64,000 bases of DNA, taken from the NCBI RefSeq assembly GCF_016862935.1, contig NZ_BONX01000023.1, positions 372,001-436,000 of the forward strand, read 5' to 3'. The position numbers and the translations under genes were made by a program. The notes below the pieces were generated by a model that ran no database searches, had not been told where the DNA came from, and saw nothing but the letters and a program-made list of their open reading frames with translations. Numbering within the stretch: position 1 is the stretch's first letter; each line of letters starts with the position of its first letter. This stretch comes from Plantactinospora mayteni (GTDB taxonomy: Bacteria; Actinomycetota; Actinomycetes; Mycobacteriales; Micromonosporaceae). Below are positions 57,289-64,000 of this stretch, one piece after another.

Positions 57289-58725
57289 TCACGATTCCGC
57301 CCCGACGGCCGCACCACGGTCCGGCACAGGTCCGGCCGCAGTCCCCGGCACCTGAGCGGTCCCCGAGACCTGGGTCCGGGCCAGCCGCCCGGTCCGCTCG
57401 GCCAGCGCGGCGAACTCGACACCGTCGAAGCCGGCGATGCTGCTGCGCAGCCGGCCGCGCAGCGGTCCGGTCCACTCGGCCGGCAGTCCGGCGGCACCGG
57501 TCAACGCCCCGGTCACCGAGCCGACCGTCGCCCCGGTCGAGTCGGTGTCCCAGCCGCCGCTGACCACCGCGCAGATCGACCGGACCAGGTCGCCCCGGCC
57601 GTACGCCAGGGCCGCCGCGACCAGGGCGGCGTTGTTGCGTACGTGCACCCAGTGCAGGTGGCCGTGCCGGGCGTAAAGGGTGTCGAGCACCGACTCCCAG
57701 TCGGTCGAGCCGGTCGCCGCCTCGGCACCGAGGGCCCGGGCCTCGCGTACCGTCGCCGCGAAGCGGCTCTGCGGCGGCAACACCGACTCGCCCGCGTCGA
57801 GCACACTGTCTACATCGGACGTCACCACGGCGGCCGAGGTCATCGCCGCCACCCAGAGCGCCCCGTGCACCCCGCCCCGGACGTGGCTGACGATCGCGTC
57901 CCGGTGGGCCAGTTCGGCCGCCAGGTCCGGCCGGCCGGGGTGCACCCAGCCGTACACGTCGGTGCGGATCTGGGCACCGATCCACTCCCGGAACGGGTTG
58001 TGCCGCAGCGCGGTCTCCGGTGGGGTCAGCCCGAGCAGCAGGTTCCGGTACGCCACCCGCTCGGCGGTGAAGACCCGTCCGCCGGGCAGCCAGTCCAGCC
58101 ACGCCTGGGCCACCTCGGCACTGCTGAACTCCCGGCCGTACGTCTCCAGCACCCGCAACGCCAGCAGCGCGAAGTTGAGGTCGTCGTCCTCCGGCATCCC
58201 GTCGATGTTCTCGGCCAGGCTGGTCGGCGCGCTGCGCCGGTTCCACGGCCAGCGGGCCGCCACCTCGGCCGGCAACCCGACCCCGGTGAAGTAGCCGGCC
58301 AGCGGCCACCGCCCGGTGGCGGTCAGGATCTCCCGGATGCCCTGCCGGGGAATCTTCTCCACCGGCTTGCCCAGCAGGCAGCCGACCGCCCGGCCCAGCC
58401 AGCCGCCGTGCACCCGGTCCGGCTCCGGCGCCCCGGTCGGCAGCCCGTACTCCGTCGGCCAGCTCGCCCGGATCGCGGCCAGTTCGGTCGGCTCGGCCGC
58501 CGATCCGGCCGGTGGCAGCGCGTCGCACTCGTCGAGCAGTTCCGCCGCCAGCGCCCGCAACTCCGGGCCGGCGGGCTCGGCCGACGCCCCGCTGACCGGC
58601 GGCAGCACGGACCCGCCGGCCGCCGCCCAGCGCCGCGCGACCGCCGAGACGTCCCGCCCCTCGTCGGCGCTGGCCGCCAGCTCGTGCGGCAGCAGATCCT
58701 CCGGCTGTACCCAGGTCAGTCTCAT
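57289..58725 (-). CDS. ADP-ribosylglycohydrolase-family protein, divergent metal site
   Basis: 478 residues, longer than usual, with an extra N-terminal domain of 100 residues. The family core begins at RVHGGWLGRAVGCLLGKPVEK. The usual TDDT metal motif is replaced by EDDDL at 179-183, and the late motif GWDTDSTGATVGS keeps Asp393-Asp395-Ser396-Thr397. It should still bind two Mg ions, but the reaction is probably not protein de-ADP-ribosylation. ATG 58725 overlaps the neighbouring family member's stop (ATGA). Confidence 0.85.
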   Translation of the reverse strand: MRLTWVQPEDLLPHELAASADEGRDVSAVARRWAAAGGSVLPPVSGASAEPAGPELRALAAELLDECDALPPAGSAAEPTELAAIRASWPTEYGLPTGAPEPDRVHGGWLGRAVGCLLGKPVEKIPRQGIREILTATGRWPLAGYFTGVGLPAEVAARWPWNRRSAPTSLAENIDGMPEDDDLNFALLALRVLETYGREFSSAEVAQAWLDWLPGGRVFTAERVAYRNLLLGLTPPETALRHNPFREWIGAQIRTDVYGWVHPGRPDLAAELAHRDAIVSHVRGGVHGALWVAAMTSAAVVTSDVDSVLDAGESVLPPQSRFAATVREARALGAEAATGSTDWESVLDTLYARHGHLHWVHVRNNAALVAAALAYGRGDLVRSICAVVSGGWDTDSTGATVGSVTGALTGAAGLPAEWTGPLRGRLRSSIAGFDGVEFAALAERTGRLARTQVSGTAQVPGTAAGPVPDRGAAVGAES

Positions 58726-59855
58726 GACAGTCCGGCAAACCGCTCGGCGCGCCGGGCGAACCGCTCCCGGTCCCGCGCGAAGACCTCCGCCGCCACCTCG
58801 GCAAGCTCCCGGGCCGGCGCCACCAGGTCGGTCCGGGACGCCTCGGCTACCGTCGCCGACCACTCGGCCGGGACCGCCGCCGCGCCACCGAGCGCCCCGG
58901 CGATCGCCCCGGCCATCGTCGCGGTCGAGTCGGCGTCCCGGCCGTAGTTGACCGCGCCGAGCACCGCCTCGTGGAAGTCCCCCCGGGCCACCACGAGCAT
59001 GCCGAGCGCCACCGGCAACTCCTCGATCGAGTGCAGCCGGCTGGGCCGCCGCGCCCCCAGGCCCGGGTTGCGGTACTCCTCGCCCACCGTGTCGTACGGG
59101 GCGACCGCGGCGCGCAGCGGTGCGATGGCGTCGCGCCAGTCGGCGTACCCCTCGGCCTCCTTGACCACGGCGGCGATCGCCGCCCGGGTGCCGTCCCTGG
59201 CCAGGTCGAGTACGGCGGTCAGCACGTCGGCCACGCCCGCGCCGGGCGACATCGCCGCCGCCACCGCCGCGGCGAGCACCGCCGCCGCCTCCCGGCCGTA
59301 GCTGTGCTGGTGCGCCCCGGCGATCTCGACCGCCTCGGCGTACGCGCCCGCCGGGTCGCCCGCGTTCACGATCCCCACCGGGGCCATGTACATCGCCGCA
59401 CCACAGTTGACGATGTTGCCGACACCGCCCTCCCTCGGGTCGGCGTGCCCGTGGTGCAGGCGGGTGACCAGCCACCGCTCGGCGGCGGCGAGGCGGTGGA
59501 AGGTCACCCCCTCCCGCTCCAGGTCCGGGATGTAGACCACCCGCTCGAGCAGGTCGGGCACGAGCAGTTCCACCACGTCGTACGCGTCGAGATGGTCACG
59601 CTTCCTCCCGTACGCCCGCACCAGCGCGTGGGTCATCAACGTGTCGTCGGTGATGTGCCCGTCGCCCTTGTGGTACGGCGCCAGTGGCCGCGCGGTGGCC
59701 CAGTCGGCGTGGAACGGCGGTGCGACCCCCCGCACCCAGTCGCCGTAACGGGCCCGGATCTGCTCGGGCAGCGCCGTTTCGGTGGCTCCGCCGAGGGCAT
59801 CACCCACGGCGGCACCGACCAGGCAGCCGACCGACTTGTCGAGCAAGTGTTCCAT
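58722..59855 (-). CDS. ADP-ribosylglycohydrolase-family protein, canonical metal site
   Basis: 377 residues with GAAVGDALGGATE, ITDDTLM (Thr69-Asp70-Asp71-Thr72) and NYGRDADSTATMAGAIAGALG (Asp307, Asp309, Ser310, Thr311), the complete DraG-type di-metal site. ATG 59855 follows GAGGTAATC and lies 2 bases after the binding-protein stop. Lying between an ABC importer and a ribokinase, it is best read as a catabolic N- or O-riboside hydrolase rather than a protein-modification enzyme (inference). Confidence 0.88.
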   Translation of the reverse strand: MEHLLDKSVGCLVGAAVGDALGGATETALPEQIRARYGDWVRGVAPPFHADWATARPLAPYHKGDGHITDDTLMTHALVRAYGRKRDHLDAYDVVELLVPDLLERVVYIPDLEREGVTFHRLAAAERWLVTRLHHGHADPREGGVGNIVNCGAAMYMAPVGIVNAGDPAGAYAEAVEIAGAHQHSYGREAAAVLAAAVAAAMSPGAGVADVLTAVLDLARDGTRAAIAAVVKEAEGYADWRDAIAPLRAAVAPYDTVGEEYRNPGLGARRPSRLHSIEELPVALGMLVVARGDFHEAVLGAVNYGRDADSTATMAGAIAGALGGAAAVPAEWSATVAEASRTDLVAPARELAEVAAEVFARDRERFARRAERFAGLS

Positions 59856-59857
59856 GA

Positions 59858-61165
59858 TTACCTCAGGACCTGCTTCCCACCGTCGACGAGCTGGGTACCG
59901 AGCTGGTCGAGCGTGATCTTGTTGGCGAAGTACTGCTGGAGGGCCGGGGTGGCGTACTTCAGCTTCCACTCCGGGTAGCCGTCGACCATCTGGAACGGCG
60001 CCACCGTCAGGTCCTTGGCGCTGTCCGCCGCGACGTCCCAGCCCTGCTTGCCGCCGGTCGTCTTGACCAGCTCCTCGTTCGCCTGCTTACCGGTCGGGAC
60101 CAGCCAGTCGCCCTTGGCCAGCGCGGCCATGTTGGTCGGGTTGAGGAAGTACTCCAGGAACTGCGCCGCCTGCTTCTGGTGCGCGGAGTCGGCCGCGACC
60201 GAGAGGGTCTGCGGGTTGGCGGCCTGGTTGGTGGAGACGCCCTTCACCGGCGGGATGGTCACCCACTCGAAGCCGGCCGGCGCCTGCTCGACCATCTGCT
60301 GGCGCAGCGAGACCGAGCCGGGAATCATCGCGTACTTGCCGGCGAAGAAGCCGGGCAGGGTGTCGGCGCCGCTCATTCCCAGCGCCTCCGGCGAGGCGGT
60401 CTTGCTGGTGTAGAGCATGTCGTGGATCCGCCTCGGCACCTCCTTCTCGGCGTCCCCGATCCGCACCTCGGTCTTGCCGCCGTCGGTGTAGAAGTACTTG
60501 CCGTCGAAGTTGAGCGCCAGGTTCAGTACCCGGTTGGTCGGCGACTTCAGCGCCCAGGCCACGCCGTACTTGCCGGGGCCGGTCAGCTTCTGCGCGTTGG
60601 CCTGGAACTCGTCCCAGGTCCAGCCGCCGTCGGCCGGCGGCACGGCCACGCCGGCCGCGTCCAGCAGCTTCTTGTTGGCGATCACGACCTGCGACTCCAG
60701 CAGGAACGGCACGCCGGTGACCTTGCCGTCGAAGGTCGCGGTGTCCCAGATCCCCTTGTCGATCTGGCCCTTGAAACCGTCGGAGAGCAGGCCGGAGAGG
60801 TCCGCCAGGTAGCCCTGCTTGCTGAACTCGCCGATCGACGCCGCCTCGTAGTGCACGATGTCCGGCGCGTCACCACCCTCGAAGGCGGTCAGCAACTGGT
60901 CGTGTACGGAGTTCCAGTCGCCCTGGACGTACTCGACCTGGATGTCCGGGTGTTCGGCGTTCCACTTGGCCACCAGGTCCTTGTTGGCCTGGAGCGACTC
61001 CTTCTGCCAGGCCAGGCTGAGGAACCGCAGCTTGACCGGGCCGGAACCCTCGTCGTCTCCGCTTCCGCCGCCGCACGCGGCGAGCGCGCCGAGTCCGACG
61101 ACACCGGCCAGCGCGGCGGCGACGACCCGCCGGGAAACTCTTCGTCGGGAAACTCTGTCGAGCAC
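59858..61165 (-). CDS. sugar ABC transporter substrate-binding lipoprotein
   Basis: 435 residues. A basic signal (RRRVSRR) and lipobox LAAC mark a lipoprotein; the mature part has a CUT1 fold: QGDWNSVHDQLLTAFEGGDAPDIVHYEA, then GVPFLLESQVVIANKKLLDA and TWDEFQANAQKLTG. GTG 61165 follows AGGAGG. It starts 29 bases downstream of the MalG-type permease and ends 2 bases before a DraG-type gene. Its cargo is expected to be the substrate of the downstream enzymes. Confidence 0.93.
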   Translation of the reverse strand: MLDRVSRRRVSRRVVAAALAGVVGLGALAACGGGSGDDEGSGPVKLRFLSLAWQKESLQANKDLVAKWNAEHPDIQVEYVQGDWNSVHDQLLTAFEGGDAPDIVHYEAASIGEFSKQGYLADLSGLLSDGFKGQIDKGIWDTATFDGKVTGVPFLLESQVVIANKKLLDAAGVAVPPADGGWTWDEFQANAQKLTGPGKYGVAWALKSPTNRVLNLALNFDGKYFYTDGGKTEVRIGDAEKEVPRRIHDMLYTSKTASPEALGMSGADTLPGFFAGKYAMIPGSVSLRQQMVEQAPAGFEWVTIPPVKGVSTNQAANPQTLSVAADSAHQKQAAQFLEYFLNPTNMAALAKGDWLVPTGKQANEELVKTTGGKQGWDVAADSAKDLTVAPFQMVDGYPEWKLKYATPALQQYFANKITLDQLGTQLVDGGKQVLR

Positions 61166-61194
61166 GGGTGCTACCTCCTGTGGTGGTTGTGTGG

Positions 61195-62127
61195 CTATCC
61201 CTTGACAGCTCCGGCGAGCGACCCGGAGGCCAGCCGGCGCTGCATGACGGCGAAGAAGACCAGGCTCGGGATGGTGGCCAGCAGCGAGCCGGCGGCCAGC
61301 GGCCCGAGCCGGGCGGTGCCCTCGATCCCGACGAACCGGGCCAGCGCGACCGGCAGGGTCGCCAGCTCCGGAGTCTTGATCAGCACCAGGGCGAAGAAGA
61401 ACTCGTTCCAGGCGGAGATGAACGCGAACAGCGCGGTGGCGACCAGGCCGGGGGTCAACAACGGGAAGATCACCCGGCGCAGCGTCTGGAGCCGGTTCGC
61501 CCCGTCGACCGAGGCCGCCTCCTCCAGCTCGCGCGGGATGTTGCGGACGAATCCCTGGAGCATCCAGAGCGCGAACGGCAGCGCCCAGACCACGTAGATC
61601 AGCACCAGCCCGGCGTGCGTGTTGGCCAGCCCGGCCTGCCGGAGTACGAGGAAGATCGGGATGATCAGCAGCACGAACGGGAAGAGCTGGGAGAGGAGTA
61701 CCCAGCCCAGCGCGACCGTGCCCAGCCGGGTCTTGAACCGCGCCAGCGCGTACGACGCCGGGGTCGCGATCAGCACGGTGAGCAGTGCCGAGGCGAGCGA
61801 CACCTGGATGCTGTTCCAGGCCGCCCGACCGAGTTCCTGCTCGGTGAACGCCTGCACGAAGTTGCTCAGCGTCGGGCTCTCAGGTATCAGCGTCGGATGC
61901 AGCTGCACCAGCTCGCGCGGTGGCTTGAACGAGGTGGAGAGCAGCCACACCAGCGGGAACGCCAGGAAGACCAGGTACCCCGAGAGGGCCAGGTATTGCA
62001 GTCCCCGGCCGACCCGCCGGCGGCGCCTCGGCTTCGCCCGGCCGGCTCCAGCGGTCGCGGTGCCGGGCTTTCCCGGCCCGGTGCCGGGCCCGGTGGTCGG
62101 GCCGGTCGACGTCGTGTTCCGGGCCAT
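61195..62127 (-). CDS. sugar ABC transporter permease (MalG type)
   Basis: 310 residues with six transmembrane helices after a basic Gly/Pro-rich tail. EAA loop EEAASVDGANRLQTLRRVIF and C-terminal QRRLASGSLAGAVKG. ATG 62127 is 2 bases after the partner permease stop. No ATPase gene is nearby, as with the other importer in this window. Confidence 0.94.
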   Translation of the reverse strand: MARNTTSTGPTTGPGTGPGKPGTATAGAGRAKPRRRRRVGRGLQYLALSGYLVFLAFPLVWLLSTSFKPPRELVQLHPTLIPESPTLSNFVQAFTEQELGRAAWNSIQVSLASALLTVLIATPASYALARFKTRLGTVALGWVLLSQLFPFVLLIIPIFLVLRQAGLANTHAGLVLIYVVWALPFALWMLQGFVRNIPRELEEAASVDGANRLQTLRRVIFPLLTPGLVATALFAFISAWNEFFFALVLIKTPELATLPVALARFVGIEGTARLGPLAAGSLLATIPSLVFFAVMQRRLASGSLAGAVKG

Positions 62128-62129
62128 CG

Positions 62130-63065
62130 TCAGTTCGCCTCCCGTAGCCGGCGACGGAGGTACACCGCGAGCAATGCCACGACGATCACCACCATCACGT
62201 TGCCGAGCGCCGCCGCGTAGCCGTAGTTGCCGTACCGGAACGCCTCCTCGTAGGCGAAGAGCATCGGCAGCATGGTGCGACCGCCCGGCCCACCAGCGGT
62301 GAGCACGTAGACCAGGCCGAACGAGTTGAAGTTCCAGATGAAGTCCAGCGAGGTGATCGCCACGATCACCGGCATCAGCGAGGGCAGGGTCACGTTGCGG
62401 AACCGCTGCCACGCGCTGGCCCCGTCCATCGCCGCCGCCTCGTGCAGCTCGCGCGGCACCCCCTGCAACCCCGCCAGGAGTACGACGGTGGTCTGCGGCA
62501 TGCCGGCCCAGACCCCGACGATGATCACCGCTGGCAGGGCGGTGTTGAAGTCGCCGAGCCAGGTGGTACGGAGCCCGTCCGCCCCGATCCGGTAGAGAAA
62601 CTCGTTGAGCAGGCCGGCGTCCGGGTGGTAGACCAGCCGCCAGAGGATGCCGACCACCACCGGTGGCATCGCCCAGGGCACCACGGCGAGCACCCGGGCC
62701 ACGCCCCGGAACCGCAGCCGCTGGTCGAGCAGCAGGGCCAGCCCGAGGGCGAGCAGGAACTGGAGCACCGTCACCGCGAACGCCCAGAGCAGGCCGATCC
62801 GGAACGAACTCCAGAACAGGCTGTCGCCGAGCAGTTCCCGGTAGTTCGCCAGGCCGGTGAAGCTGACCTCGACGTTCCGGCCGGCCCGGGCGTCGGTGAA
62901 GCCGAGGTAGATGCCGCGCAGCAGCGGGAACACCGACAGCACCAGCACGGGCAGCAGGGACGGGAGCAGCAGCAGGTAGACGGTGGTCCGGTCAGAACGG
63001 CGACGCCGGGAGCGGTTGCCCGGCCCGGTCCGGTCGACGTCGGGCCGCTCGGCCAGCGTGGTCAC
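62130..63065 (-). CDS. sugar ABC transporter permease (MalF type)
   Basis: 311 residues, six transmembrane helices, EAA loop HEAAAMDGASAWQRFRNVTL. GTG 63065 overlaps the stop of the LacI regulator (GTGA), so repressor and transporter are translated together. It pairs with the MalG-type permease that follows. Confidence 0.94.
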   Translation of the reverse strand: MTTLAERPDVDRTGPGNRSRRRRSDRTTVYLLLLPSLLPVLVLSVFPLLRGIYLGFTDARAGRNVEVSFTGLANYRELLGDSLFWSSFRIGLLWAFAVTVLQFLLALGLALLLDQRLRFRGVARVLAVVPWAMPPVVVGILWRLVYHPDAGLLNEFLYRIGADGLRTTWLGDFNTALPAVIIVGVWAGMPQTTVVLLAGLQGVPRELHEAAAMDGASAWQRFRNVTLPSLMPVIVAITSLDFIWNFNSFGLVYVLTAGGPGGRTMLPMLFAYEEAFRYGNYGYAAALGNVMVVIVVALLAVYLRRRLREAN

Positions 63066-64000
63066 GAGGTCACCCCCACGGTGCCGTCGGCCGGAGCCGC
63101 CCGGCCCCCGGGTCGGGTGGCCCCGCCGCTCGACGGTCGCCGGCTCGACGGCGTACCGCCGGGGGTCGGGCGGCCGACGGTGCTGGAGGCGCGTACCACC
63201 AGGCTCGGCGCGACGTGTTCGCGCCGGGGCGGCAGGTCGGGGTCGGCGATCCGCTCCAGCAGGAGTTCGGCCGCCCGCCGTCCCCGGGCCGCGGAGCCGA
63301 GCGAGACGCTGGAGAGCTGCGGAAAGGCCATCTGGGCCAGCTCGGTGTCGTCCATGCCGACCAGCGCCACGTCCTCGGGTACCCGGCGGCGCTCGGTGAG
63401 CAGCGCGTGCAGGGCGCCGACCGCGATCAGGTCGTTGGCGCAGAGCAGCGCGTCGGGCTCAGCCCGGGCGAAGAGCCGGGCGGCGGCGTCCCGGCCGGCG
63501 GCGTACTGGAAGTCGCCGACCTCGATCAGCCGCTCGTCGACCGGGATGCCGTGGCTGGCCAGCGCGGCGCGGAAGCCGGCGTCCCGGGCCGCCCCCGGCA
63601 CCGTGTCCAGCGGGCCGTTGACGAGGCCGATCCGCTGCCGGCCGGCCGCGACCAGGTGGTCGACGGCGAGCGCCACGCCGGCCCGGGAGTCGGTCCGGAC
63701 GTTGTCGACCGGCGCGTCGTCGGGCAACTGTCCGACCACGACGACCGGGATCGGGCTGACCACGATCGCGTCGAGGTGACGGTCGGTGATCCGGATCGGG
63801 GACATGATCATGCCGTCCACGTACCGGTTGGCCAGCCGGCGCAGCAGGTCGGTCTCGCTCTCGATCTCGCCGCCGGTGGCGTGTACCAGGAGTTGCCGGC
63901 CCGAGGAGGTGACGACGGCCTCGATGGCCCGCATCATCGCCACGTAGACCGGGTTGCCGATGTCGGCGACGGCGAGCGCGACCAGGCCGGTGCGCTGGGA
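63062..64000 (-). CDS. LacI-family repressor, N-terminus outside the window
   Basis: 312 residues are visible. The frame is open to the right edge, so the helix-turn-helix lies outside. The ligand-binding domain is clear: TGLVALAVADIGNPVYVAMMRA, RYVDGMIMSPIRITDRHL, GVALAVDHLVAAGRQRIGLV, PDALLCANDLIAVGALHALL and MDDTELAQMAFPQLSSVSL. The last 45 residues are a Pro/Gly/Ser-rich tail. It is the first visible gene of the operon and should repress it until a sugar-like ligand binds. Confidence 0.92.
   Translation of the reverse strand, partial: SQRTGLVALAVADIGNPVYVAMMRAIEAVVTSSGRQLLVHATGGEIESETDLLRRLANRYVDGMIMSPIRITDRHLDAIVVSPIPVVVVGQLPDDAPVDNVRTDSRAGVALAVDHLVAAGRQRIGLVNGPLDTVPGAARDAGFRAALASHGIPVDERLIEVGDFQYAAGRDAAARLFARAEPDALLCANDLIAVGALHALLTERRRVPEDVALVGMDDTELAQMAFPQLSSVSLGSAARGRRAAELLLERIADPDLPPRREHVAPSLVVRASSTVGRPTPGGTPSSRRPSSGGATRPGGRAAPADGTVGVTS

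Overview
The window is a high-GC actinobacterial chromosome segment. Strong G/C third positions, frequent GTG starts, many 4-base GTGA/ATGA gene overlaps, a C-terminally truncated AftA-type arabinofuranosyltransferase at the left edge, and the neighbourhood etfBA - cysteine desulfurase - mnmA - methionine-synthase-like - ligA - gatC - gatA all point to an actinomycete, most likely of the Micromonosporaceae. That family assignment is inference. I call about 60 protein genes and two gene remnants. I saw no rRNA, tRNA, CRISPR array, insertion sequence or prophage.

Left part (1-11.6 kb): a cell-wall glycosyltransferase; a NarL-type two-component pair; a five-gene operon with EspC/WXG-like (type VII secretion-associated) proteins, a YbaB-like protein and membrane proteins; a metallophosphoesterase; an alpha/beta hydrolase with an Asp nucleophile; a tightly overlapped Panacea-domain / small orphan / SMI1-KNR4 cluster that resembles a toxin-antitoxin or immunity locus; and a flavin reductase behind a near-consensus SoxR box.

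Housekeeping core (11.7-30.9 kb, mostly minus strand): gatCA, a GGDEF-EAL protein, ligA, a divergent LysR/EamA exporter pair followed by an MFS remnant, a DraG-type ADP-ribosylglycohydrolase, a VOC protein, a MetE-like protein, LtrA, mnmA, a cysteine desulfurase and etfBA. The desulfurase and MnmA would supply sulfur for tRNA 2-thiouridine.

Middle (30.9-50 kb): two DUF202 proteins, a truncated BTAD/AfsR-type regulator beside a DrrAB-like ABC exporter, a large membrane protein, a TPP-dependent acetolactate-synthase-like enzyme and an enoyl-CoA hydratase. Then come a sugar ABC importer (binding protein plus two permeases, no ATPase) bracketed by two DUF6232 paralogues, a PD-(D/E)XK-type Rpn-like protein, a second two-component pair divergent from a DUF418 protein, and a membrane-anchored HEXXH protease-like protein.

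Right part (50-64 kb, all minus): one dense, translationally coupled operon. In transcription order it encodes a LacI regulator (5' part outside the window), two permeases, a binding lipoprotein, two different ADP-ribosylglycohydrolase-family proteins, a PfkB/ribokinase, a TIM-barrel/SUMF1-fold hybrid, a secreted esterase with beta-propeller repeats, a CoA-transferase and a CitE-like lyase. I read it as an uptake and catabolic system for a ribosylated (N- or O-glycosidic) compound. It is the best candidate here for an undescribed pathway.
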